Origin: an uncultured Eubacteriales bacterium
GTDB lineage: Bacteria; Bacillota_I; Bacilli_A; RF39; UBA660
DNA: 32,114 bases
Direction: 5' to 3'
NCBI GenBank assembly: GCA_900321645.1
Contig: ONWZ01000137.1
Location: forward strand, 1-32,114
How positions within the stretch are numbered: the stretch's first letter is position 1; every line of letters begins with the position of its first letter. The notes under the pieces are model-generated. The model saw only the letters and a program-made list of their open reading frames with translations. It ran no database searches and was not told the DNA's origin. Below, piece after piece: positions 26,410 to 32,114 of this stretch. A program made the position numbers and the translations under genes.

Positions 26410-26775
26410 TTACATTTCTTTGTATACATTAATTATTGTTTGACCAAAACATTTTTTATTTTTGTCATATATTACATTATCTATAACCGGGAACATATGA
26501 TAATCATTTTCTTTTTTACAAAATACAATATATTTCCCTTTTCCTAGTTTTAAATCATCGGTGTTAGTTGCTTTTACATTTATTCTCTGATAATTATTAT
26601 TTGATAAATATTTTTCAAAAACAATTTGTTCTCGATAATCATCACAATTTAAATTATGAGCTAAAGCTAGTAGTTCTTCTTTTACGATATAGAAGTCTTT
26701 ATTTAATAATTTAGTAAATGTTCTTATGACGCAACTTCCTTTTTCATCAACTGGATTGTATTCAATAAATTTCAC
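26410..26775 (-). CDS. Small papain-like cysteine-protease-fold protein of the YcaO cassette
   Basis: The GTG at 26775 is chosen because AAGGAGG sits five bases before it, giving a 121-residue product; the frame is open further upstream, but that part overlaps the end of ycaO. The sequence has the look of short papain/C39-fold proteins: EKGSCVIRTFTKLL (Cys15 at the start of a helix), KYIVFCKKENDYHMFPVIDNVIYD (His93, then Asp99 or Asp104). A 'G-(S/D)-C-x-x-R' helix followed by 'H....vid..i.D' recurs in small cysteine peptidases, some phage-linked. The catalytic triad is inferred by eye. It lies 10 bases after the YcaO gene and 19 before metG. A role in leader removal or immunity is possible, not shown. 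Confidence 0.65.
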   Translation of the reverse strand: MKFIEYNPVDEKGSCVIRTFTKLLNKDFYIVKEELLALAHNLNCDDYREQIVFEKYLSNNNYQRINVKATNTDDLKLGKGKYIVFCKKENDYHMFPVIDNVIYDKNKKCFGQTIINVYKEM

Positions 26776-26785
26776 TTTATCCTCC

Positions 26786-28060
26786 TTATGGAAATGGATG
26801 CGGTGTTTCACGCAATTCTTCCTTAACTTTAATATTTAATTTAGCTGGTACTGTCCAAAATCTATCAGCTCCCAATCTAGGTAATATGTGACTTTTATTT
26901 AAATCTATTAATCCGGGAGCGATTACTTTAACGACTTTAATGCCCGTATTGGCAACATCGGCGGTTGTAATTTCTTTATAATATACATCAATGTGATTTT
27001 TTTGCAAATTATCAATTATTTGCTTATGGGTAATTTTTTTTCTTTTATATGCAATCTTTTTACTATCAAATAAGATTTTATTAAAATTCTCTTTTTGATA
27101 GTATAAGAAATGTTCATATAAGGCTGTTATTTCATTAGGATTAGTTTTTCTTTCATTTAAGATGTTTTTAGAATAGAAAAAAGTAAATAAACATTCTTTT
27201 AACGATTTATTAATAGCAATATCAGAATCTTTATTAGCACATCCGCCAATTCCATAGTGAATTACGCCATGTTTCTTTTGCCATATTAATGATAGATAGG
27301 TAGGAACACCACTATCGGTATATAGATTATATATCTTAATGGAATAATCTTTAGCAATTGTTGAGATAAACTTTTTATTAATGCCAGTTATGGTTTCAAT
27401 GTCAATTTCTGGCGGATTTAATTTTTGCATAAAGTTTATCATTAGTGCGTCTCGCTCAATTAATTCCAATAAGCCACTCTCGATACAATCTGCTATTCTT
27501 ATACCAGCGGCGGTTCCTGTCGTAGTTGTTTCAGCTACTGGTTTAGAAATATTAAATGGAATGTATATTAAACTGGCTGGCCAATATTTCCAAGTTTTAC
27601 CGTCTAATGATACTACCTTCGTCCAATGTAGGTGATCCTTTTCGGGATTAGCAAATTGTTTATTTTGATCATATTGTTTTTGGCTATATGTATAAAAATT
27701 TTGAAATACTCGTGATTTGGGTAATTCACTTTTTTTCTTATATATAACTTCTTTTTTGGGAATATATGAAATAGTATATCTTTCGATGGCCTCAGCAAGA
27801 CAACTTATCATAGCAGATTTTTCATCTTCACTTACGCCTAAACCACCGCTCGACACTTCTCTGTCAAGATTATATAATACTTTAGCATTGGCACTTAAAC
27901 ATTGATACATATATAACCCATATTTCGATAGTTCTTCCCTTTTTAACATCGCATTTATGATACCAAATTTATCACTAAATATTTCTGCTAAACCATTATA
28001 ATCTTTTCCTAGGAAATCAATTATTTCTTTTGAATCTAAGATTAATTTATTCTTTTTCAT
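26786..28060 (-). CDS. YcaO-domain cyclodehydratase (azoline-forming, TOMM type)
   Basis: YcaO proteins use ATP to activate peptide amides; those ending in a Pro-rich tail convert Cys, Ser or Thr to azolines. The 424-residue product has the YcaO landmarks: SGGLGVSEDEKSAMISCLAEAIERY (Glu90 and Glu93), GTAAGIRIADCIESGLLELIERDAL (Glu199, Glu202), VKVIAPGLIDL and the exact C-terminus PHPFP, a PxPxP tail typical of cyclodehydratases. In the region where other YcaOs have ExxxQ, this one has KECLFTFF (Glu289, Thr at the Gln position by my alignment). The ATG at 28060 follows AGGTGA and overlaps the upstream 108-codon gene by 14 bases, so translation is coupled. No fused E1-like domain is present; the small upstream protein probably supplies it. 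Confidence 0.88.
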   Translation of the reverse strand: MKKNKLILDSKEIIDFLGKDYNGLAEIFSDKFGIINAMLKREELSKYGLYMYQCLSANAKVLYNLDREVSSGGLGVSEDEKSAMISCLAEAIERYTISYIPKKEVIYKKKSELPKSRVFQNFYTYSQKQYDQNKQFANPEKDHLHWTKVVSLDGKTWKYWPASLIYIPFNISKPVAETTTTGTAAGIRIADCIESGLLELIERDALMINFMQKLNPPEIDIETITGINKKFISTIAKDYSIKIYNLYTDSGVPTYLSLIWQKKHGVIHYGIGGCANKDSDIAINKSLKECLFTFFYSKNILNERKTNPNEITALYEHFLYYQKENFNKILFDSKKIAYKRKKITHKQIIDNLQKNHIDVYYKEITTADVANTGIKVVKVIAPGLIDLNKSHILPRLGADRFWTVPAKLNIKVKEELRETPHPFP

Positions 28061-28373
28061 AATTATCACCTGGTACTGGTATTATCTTATGTATTTTTAT
28101 TTTATTGCCTTCAATTTCATATATTTCATTTTCTTTTAAGTGTGAATAATAAGTATCTAACAAAGTAGTTATTTTCTTCTTATTTATCTTTTTTTTATAT
28201 ATCTTGGTTGAATATATACAATTAGATTGTATTCTTTTAATAAATGAATTTACGTCAAAATTTGTGGTTATTCTAGGCCCAATAAGATATGCTTTTTTTG
28301 TTTTACCGACAAGGATATCAATATTTTCAATATTTTTATTATTTAGTATTTCATAATAGGATATATATTTCAT
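28047..28373 (-). CDS. Minimal E1-like partner fragment of the YcaO enzyme (candidate)
   Basis: The 108-residue protein is Lys/Ile/Asn-rich. The stretch VGKTKKAYLIGPRITTNFDV...FIKRIQSN resembles the segment of TOMM cyclodehydratase partner proteins (ThiF/E1-like C proteins) that reads '..iGP........d...fl.R..sN'. The end KIHKIIPVPGD sits where partners have a 'H..lp.P.C..C' stretch before the YcaO part, here without Cys. If so, only the C-terminal portion of the partner survives and the usual ThiF body and leader-binding winged helix are missing. It starts at an ATG behind GAGGTGA and overlaps ycaO by 14 bases. The assignment is a weak-motif inference; it could also be an unrelated small subunit. 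Confidence 0.5.
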   Translation of the reverse strand: MKYISYYEILNNKNIENIDILVGKTKKAYLIGPRITTNFDVNSFIKRIQSNCIYSTKIYKKKINKKKITTLLDTYYSHLKENEIYEIEGNKIKIHKIIPVPGDNYEKE

Positions 28374-28386
28374 TATTTCACCTCTA

Positions 28387-30003
28387 TTATTTTCTAATTA
28401 GTCCCTTGCCTTTTACACGTGCATATTCAATTATTTTATCATCTGCTTGATTGTTAAATGTTTCTAGACTTGCCAATAATTTATCTTTTTCTTTGGTCTT
28501 TTGTTTTATCGTTATGCACCATCTTCCAATTCCAGTATTCATATACTGGAATAGCGCTATTGGATTTAGCGTAATGTTACCACCCTTTAGTGGATCAAAA
28601 GCAATAATATTCTCTTCGTCATAACCACATAGTAGTATGGCATGTAAATAGTTTCCACTATTGCCAGCTAACATTACTATTTTATTATTTTTTAGTTGGT
28701 CAATAATAAAATCATAATCAATATCTATACCATTATTGACTTTGACATTTACTTCTTTTGCCAAATCTATGTATTTTTGATATTCAGCCATTCCTTTATC
28801 AAATAGATATTTTGGTAAATAATGTCGTTTATTGGTAAAGATATTGGGTTCTGAGTGAACTAATTCAACATCCAAGTCATTTTTAGCAAGTTCATAAGCA
28901 ACTGCCGAAAACGGTGTTCCGATTAGAACTCTTGAACGATATTTTTTAAAGTAGGAAAATTCATTTTTAGAGTTAATATCAGATATGCATCCATAATACT
29001 TCATCGCTGACAACATACATACGATAGCACACGTATCGGCATTTTGAGTATATTTAGGAACATTTTTAATCATTCTGTGTTCTGATCTCTCATGTAATTT
29101 TTCGAGTCCTTCAAGAACTGTTTTATCTGAAAACTCATAAATATATCCATTATTTTTTAGTATTCTACTTTCGTTTAAGTATTCTAAAATTTTTTTTCTA
29201 TATAAAAAACCTGATATACCAATTAATTGAAATGCTAATAGTTTTTCATCAACATTATCATATTTAATTATTTCATTAAATGCTTTTCTATCTGGATGTT
29301 CAAGCATAAGATAATAATGCTTAGTTTTGTAATCTTGAGATATCTTGTATGAATTAATTATTTTTACCAATTCTTCAATGCTTAATTCTGTTTTTGATTC
29401 AAAATCTCTTTTAAATCTACTTTTAAAAATGATTTCGTCATTAGCATGATATTGATTTAATAAATATTTTCCCCATTTAACACTTTCACTATCATTACTT
29501 TTGGTTAGAACGATATACTTTAAATGATCTATTTGATATTGTACATAGAATGGTTCAATTGGTGGTGTCAATAACATGAATTGCGAATCATTGACATTAT
29601 AATCTTCATTGACGATTGAGATTTTATCTAGCCAATAGTCTAAATGCTTTTTTATACCACAAGATGTTATCATCGTTACTTTATCGACGTTAAGACAGGT
29701 ATTATATACCGCAATTAATTCTTTTACCTGTGATGGTGTCAATTCATCTAAATTACTAGTAATTAATTCTTTATAAGCAACTTCTAATCCATCTTCATAG
29801 AATTTATTATGCCAAAGCCATCTTTCTTTTAATTCTTTTAGATAGATGGTTGGTGGTATAAGAATAAAACTATCAATCAATTCAAATATCTCTTTATTAT
29901 CTTCAGCATAATTTCTATTTGCATTAAGTAATTGTTCTTCCAACACTCCATCAATAATTGGTTTCATATCGGTAGGTATTATTTCTCTTTTAATTAGATT
30001 CAT
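28387..30003 (-). CDS. Two-part protein with C-terminal C39-like cysteine peptidase domain
   Basis: The ATG at 30003 is used because TTAAGGAGG lies seven bases before it; the open frame upstream has no ribosome binding site. The product has 538 residues. The C-terminal half (about 310-500) carries C39/papain-fold marks: PKYTQNADTCAIVCMLSAMKYYG (Gln320, Cys325), NYLHAILLCGYDEENIIAFDPLKGG (His454, Asp470). No membrane helix or ABC domain is seen, unlike C39 exporters. The N-terminal 300 residues are helical and unrecognised; LLTPPIEPFYVQYQIDHLKYI vaguely recalls linker regions of PEP-utilising enzymes, which I do not trust. It leads the YcaO cassette, 13 bases before the 108-codon gene, so a leader or core protease is the natural guess. 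Confidence 0.7.
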   Translation of the reverse strand: MNLIKREIIPTDMKPIIDGVLEEQLLNANRNYAEDNKEIFELIDSFILIPPTIYLKELKERWLWHNKFYEDGLEVAYKELITSNLDELTPSQVKELIAVYNTCLNVDKVTMITSCGIKKHLDYWLDKISIVNEDYNVNDSQFMLLTPPIEPFYVQYQIDHLKYIVLTKSNDSESVKWGKYLLNQYHANDEIIFKSRFKRDFESKTELSIEELVKIINSYKISQDYKTKHYYLMLEHPDRKAFNEIIKYDNVDEKLLAFQLIGISGFLYRKKILEYLNESRILKNNGYIYEFSDKTVLEGLEKLHERSEHRMIKNVPKYTQNADTCAIVCMLSAMKYYGCISDINSKNEFSYFKKYRSRVLIGTPFSAVAYELAKNDLDVELVHSEPNIFTNKRHYLPKYLFDKGMAEYQKYIDLAKEVNVKVNNGIDIDYDFIIDQLKNNKIVMLAGNSGNYLHAILLCGYDEENIIAFDPLKGGNITLNPIALFQYMNTGIGRWCITIKQKTKEKDKLLASLETFNNQADDKIIEYARVKGKGLIRK

Positions 30004-30004
30004 T

Positions 30005-30073
30005 TTATTCCTCCTTAATGGTGATAATGTACTGCTGCGATATGTACTCGCAGCAGCACAATATCTTAACCAT
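30005..30073 (-). CDS. 22-residue Cys-triplet ORF, candidate precursor peptide or chance frame
   Basis: The ATG at 30073 opens a frame reading MVKILCCCEYISQQYIITIKEE. It begins one base after the stop of the preceding 18-codon ORF (TAATATG) and ends one base before the peptidase start (TAAAATG), so it could be translated by reinitiation. Three adjacent Cys would suit an azoline-forming enzyme. Against it: no ribosome binding site of its own, no leader region, and the Cys codons (TGC)n fall within a perfect hairpin that could exist for RNA reasons. Confidence 0.3.
   Translation of the reverse strand: MVKILCCCEYISQQYIITIKEE
30032..30056. repeat. Perfect 9-bp inverted repeat (strong hairpin) in front of the YcaO cassette
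   Basis: CTGCTGCGA/TCGCAGCAG around a 7-base loop is unusually GC-rich for this AT-rich region. It is not followed by a T-run on the minus strand, so it is not a classical terminator. It ends about 30 bases before the peptidase start and could be an RNA stability or processing element or an attenuator. Confidence 0.7.
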
Positions 30074-30074
30074 A

Positions 30075-30131
30075 TTATCCAGTACACATCAAATCGTACT
30101 TTTTGTTAAATTTTCTCATTAATTTTTTCAT
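30075..30131 (-). CDS. 18-residue basic ORF with strong ribosome binding site (leader-peptide-like)
   Basis: AAAAAGGAGG lies eight bases before the ATG at 30131, among the best ribosome binding sites in the window. The frame reads MKKLMRKFNKKYDLMCTG and stops. It is basic, like a leader peptide, with a single Cys near the end. It lies about 50 bases after the rsh stop codon, without an evident terminator or promoter between them. It could be a minimal precursor, a leader peptide for attenuation by the following hairpin, or the first part of a precursor if a frameshift occurs. Confidence 0.5.
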   Translation of the reverse strand: MKKLMRKFNKKYDLMCTG

Positions 30132-30183
30132 TTTTTTCGCCTCCTTTTTAATTAGTTTTTTGTTGAGATCACTATAAACTCAA

Positions 30184-31614
30184 TTACTTTTTATTAAATT
30201 CTCTTATTTTTTTCTTAGCATAACTTGTTTTAGCAATATCTAACCAATCGCCTCTAGGACCGAATGATAATTCATCAGTGATAATTCTCACACGATCTTT
30301 ATTCTTCAACTCATAGTTGATTGGGACATATTCATTATTGACAACAGCCGCGACCATTGTATTACCTATATCGGTATGTATTTTATAGGCAAAATCAATT
30401 GGGGTAGATCCTTTAGGTAGTTCAATAATGTCACCACTTACCGTATAAACATATACTTTGTTGGCAAATAATTCATTCTTTACTTGGCTAACAAATTGTT
30501 GATTATCGCCAAACATAGCATTCATTTCAGTTAATGAATTAAAGAATTGATATTTATCTTTTAAATCTTTTTGCATAACATTTCTAGCTTCGCCTTTATT
30601 GATATCCCAATAAGCAGTTAGGCCAAAAGATGCAATTCTATCCATATCAAATGTTCTTATTTGTGTTTGTACTAATCTGTCATCTGGTCCAAAGACTGTC
30701 GTATGTAAAGATGAATACATATTCGTTTTAGGATTGGTAATATAATCCTTGAATTTATCATTGATTGGATGATATTCTTTATGAACCAAATATAATGTTT
30801 TATAACAGTTTTCTACTTCATCAACCATTATTTTTAAGGCTAACAAATCGTGAATATCACATATTTTATTACCTTCATTTAATCTTTTATAAATGCCATA
30901 AATATTTTTAGTTCTTACTTTTATCTCATTGGGAATGTTTCGGTCATCTAACATTCTTTTGATTTTAGTTAACATTTCCGCTAAACATTCACTACTGTCA
31001 ATTTCTATTTTTTGCTTTCTTTCTTCGATTTGTTTATACATGTCTGGTTTTAAATATCTAAGCGATAAATCTTCTAGTTCACTTTTAATGCGATATGCAC
31101 CGATATAGTATGCTAATGGAACAAATATTTCCATCGTTTCCAAAGCATTTTCTTTTTGTTTAAATTCATTTTTATATTCTAATGTACGCATATTATGTAA
31201 TCTATCTGCTAGTTTAATAATGATAATTCTAACATCTGACGTGATACCAGTAATTATTTTTCTCGTATTTGCTAAATTTTGTTCTTCTTTGGTGGAAAAA
31301 CTTATTTTAGCAAGTTTAGTGACACCATCAACTAAGTTAGCAATATCTTTATTAAATATATCCGCAATATCTTCTTTGGTGGCATTAGTATCTTCGATAA
31401 CATCGTGTAATAATCCGGCACATACCGTATCTCTATCGGCATGCATCTCTGCTAAAATGTGAGCCACATTCAAAGGATGATTAATATAGGGTTCACCACT
31501 TTGACGATATTGTCCTTTATGCATCTCATTGGCATATTCATATGCTTTTTTGACAATGTCTACTTCATCAGGATTATAATCTTTAATTATTGCTAGTAAA
31601 TCATTGATTGTCAT
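30184..31614 (-). CDS. RelA/SpoT homologue, hydrolase intact, synthetase domain degenerate, no ACT domain
   Basis: The ATG at 31614 follows GGAGGTG, giving 476 residues. The HD hydrolase domain is complete: HPLNVAHILAEM, LLHDVIEDT (His70, Asp71, Glu74, Asp75) and KLADRLHNMRT (Asp137, Asn141). The synthetase domain follows (YGIYKRL, DLLALKIMV, KDYITNPKTNMYSSLHT), but VEVQIRT of active synthetases reads VQTQIRT (Gln316 for the catalytic Glu), MH..AE.G..AHW reads MDRIASFGLTAYW, and NGY reads NMY. A TGS domain (VYTVSGDIIELPKGSTPIDFAY) ends the protein; the ZFD and ACT domains of long Rel proteins are missing. It is probably a (p)ppGpp hydrolase. A promoter, a small ORF and a terminator-like hairpin precede it, and the YcaO cassette follows. 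Confidence 0.9.
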   Translation of the reverse strand: MTINDLLAIIKDYNPDEVDIVKKAYEYANEMHKGQYRQSGEPYINHPLNVAHILAEMHADRDTVCAGLLHDVIEDTNATKEDIADIFNKDIANLVDGVTKLAKISFSTKEEQNLANTRKIITGITSDVRIIIIKLADRLHNMRTLEYKNEFKQKENALETMEIFVPLAYYIGAYRIKSELEDLSLRYLKPDMYKQIEERKQKIEIDSSECLAEMLTKIKRMLDDRNIPNEIKVRTKNIYGIYKRLNEGNKICDIHDLLALKIMVDEVENCYKTLYLVHKEYHPINDKFKDYITNPKTNMYSSLHTTVFGPDDRLVQTQIRTFDMDRIASFGLTAYWDINKGEARNVMQKDLKDKYQFFNSLTEMNAMFGDNQQFVSQVKNELFANKVYVYTVSGDIIELPKGSTPIDFAYKIHTDIGNTMVAAVVNNEYVPINYELKNKDRVRIITDELSFGPRGDWLDIAKTSYAKKKIREFNKK

Positions 31615-31634
31615 ATTTACACCTCCATATATAC

Positions 31635-31677
31635 AAAAAACGGCAGTGAGGCTAATCATATAGTCAAACTACCGTTT
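31635..31677 (-). terminator. Terminator-like hairpin in the rsh leader (possible attenuator)
   Basis: AAACGGTAGT/ACTGCCGTTT forms a 10-bp stem (one G-T pair) with a 20-base loop, followed by six T on the minus strand. It lies after a 36-codon ORF and 20 bases before the rsh ATG. It either ends the small transcript or attenuates rsh. Confidence 0.65.
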
Positions 31678-31786
31678 ATTTTTTCTTTTTAAATATAAGG
31701 CGCAAAGTATTAAAGTACATTATATTAATGTGTTTTTTAAAGATTGAATCATGATTTAAATATAAATACATGTTATTGTACTTCAT
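31676..31786 (-). CDS. 36-residue basic small ORF in front of rsh
   Basis: The ATG at 31786 follows GCGAGGGG at acceptable spacing. The frame reads MKYNNMYLYLNHDSIF, then a basic, hydrophobic remainder ending in four Lys. No homology is recognised. It lies directly behind a good promoter and its stop codon falls at the foot of a terminator-like hairpin, the layout of a leader peptide or of a tiny independent gene. Confidence 0.45.
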   Translation of the reverse strand: MKYNNMYLYLNHDSIFKKHINIMYFNTLRLIFKKKK

Positions 31787-31801
31787 AAAAACCCCTCGCC
31801 T

Positions 31802-31851
31802 TTTCAAATAAAATTTTAGATTACTTTACTACTATTTTATTTGAAAGTCAA
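31802..31851 (-). promoter_or_regulatory. Promoter of the rsh leader with a 13-bp inverted repeat
   Basis: TTGACT (31846-31851), a 17-base spacer and TAAAGT (31823-31828) on the minus strand form the promoter. A perfect 13-bp inverted repeat TTTCAAATAAAAT/ATTTTATTTGAAA (31834-31846 and 31802-31814) brackets the -10 element and fits a dimeric repressor site. Confidence 0.65.
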
Positions 31852-31867
31852 CATATTTCGGTAGTTT

Positions 31868-32114
31868 TTATTTGATTAATCTTTTAGTATTACTGTTTGT
31901 TAAATTATTTAATGAGTGAGATATCTTGCCAGTATAGTTAATATATAATTCATGCATAGCTCTTGTTATTGCAACATATAGTAATTTTTGACTGATAAGA
32001 TCATCACCATAATTTTCTTCATTTGCGTTATATAAGATGACAGCATCAAATTCTAATCCTTTAGATAGGTATGATGGTAAGACTGATACACCACCATGAT
32101 ATTCTTCATTTTTA
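31868..32114 (-). CDS. C-terminal end of a HelD/UvrD-like SF1 helicase (5' part outside window)
   Basis: The last 82 codons are visible and end at the TAA at 31868-31870. They contain VSVLPSYLSKGLEFDAVILYNA and KLLYVAITRAMHELYINYTG, i.e. helicase motifs V (KGLEFDAV) and VI (YVAITRA..EL) of superfamily 1. The 'lpsYLsKGLEFDaVil.na' wording and the final 'L.i.ytG..S' resemble HelD (the RNA-polymerase-associated helicase IV group) more than PcrA. It is the gene upstream of rsh; no clear terminator separates it from the rsh promoter. Confidence 0.82.
   Translation of the reverse strand, partial: KNEEYHGGVSVLPSYLSKGLEFDAVILYNANEENYGDDLISQKLLYVAITRAMHELYINYTGKISHSLNNLTNSNTKRLIK

Noticed and set aside
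30004..30087. Longer reading of the C39-like gene from a GTG at 30087
   Set aside because: No ribosome binding site precedes it, whereas the ATG at 30003 has TTAAGGAGG at ideal distance. The extra residues come from the hairpin region.
30099..30105. Programmed -1 frameshift at C AAA AAG joining the 18-codon ORF to the peptidase frame
   Set aside because: The only strong hairpin begins about 45 bases downstream, too far for a usual stimulator, and the peptidase has its own strong start; kept only as a low-probability option in the precursor finding.
31666..31867. Distant inverted pair AAACTACCG (31666-31674) and CGGTAGTTT (31859-31867)
   Set aside because: The second copy lies upstream of the rsh promoter, so the two are not in one transcript; nine bases over 190 bases can arise by chance.
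1..32114. Mycoplasma code (UGA = Trp), suggested by the AT-richness
   Set aside because: UGA serves as the stop of the nucleotidase and ytqA genes at sensible protein ends, and conserved Trp positions use TGG.
1..32114. CRISPR arrays, insertion sequences, tRNA or rRNA genes, prophage genes
   Set aside because: No spaced direct repeats, transposase motifs, cloverleaf-like sequences or phage structural genes were seen.

Overview
The window is a gene-dense, AT-rich chromosomal segment of a low-GC Bacillota-type bacterium. PolC (the Gram-positive replicative polymerase), a T-box leader on aspS, a LexA/small-membrane-protein SOS locus, camelysin/TasA-like secreted protein and a D-Ala-D-Ala ligase homologue all point to Bacilli or a relative (Erysipelotrichia/RF39-like gut lineages are my guess, not proven). 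UGA is used as a stop (for example the ATGA overlap at 5774-5777 and the stop at 2681-2683), so this is the standard code, not the Mycoplasma code. Nearly all genes lie on the minus strand; only ytqA and lexA are on the plus strand.

Layout. 1-2.7 kb: N-terminal piece of a DUF5011-type membrane protein, tRNA methylthiotransferase mtaB, and a divergent radical-SAM gene (ytqA type). 2.7-3.7 kb: lexA and a divergent 46-residue membrane peptide, both under promoters covered by LexA-like boxes. 3.7-8.1 kb: a five-gene operon ddl, ruvA, nucleotidase, ruvB, PIG-V-like mannosyltransferase with a clear promoter and tight spacing. 8.2-11.6 kb: T-box-controlled aspS and a ClpX-like AAA+ unfoldase. 11.6-18 kb: camelysin-like secreted protein, polC and a slipin. 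18-20.1 kb: Nudix, CYTH, Nudix and GNAT genes in one operon. 20.2-24.7 kb: a 5'-truncated DUF6273 gene, then an acyl-adenylating enzyme followed by a hybrid sensor kinase whose phospho-accepting His is replaced by Gln. 24.7-30.2 kb: metG and the most interesting locus of the window. 30.2-32.1 kb: a RelA/SpoT homologue with a degenerate synthetase domain, a leader ORF with a terminator-like hairpin, and the C-terminal end of a HelD/UvrD-like helicase.

The candidate new system is at 26.4-30.1 kb. A YcaO cyclodehydratase ending in PHPFP (the C-terminal motif of azoline-forming YcaOs) overlaps a 108-residue protein that looks like only the C-terminal remnant of the usual E1-like partner. They are flanked by two papain/C39-fold cysteine-protease-like proteins (538 and 121 residues), and the tight gene string runs directly into metG. 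There is no ABC transporter, no SagB-type dehydrogenase and no conventional precursor gene in the window. Upstream, behind an excellent ribosome binding site, sits an 18-residue ORF, followed after one base by a 22-residue ORF with three consecutive Cys, which ends one base before the protease start. All genes appear to be read together, possibly with rsh upstream, which would tie a modified-peptide pathway to the alarmone hydrolase and to methionyl-tRNA synthetase. That link is inference.

No tRNA or rRNA gene, insertion sequence, CRISPR array or origin was seen. No gene-free stretch exceeds 300 bases.
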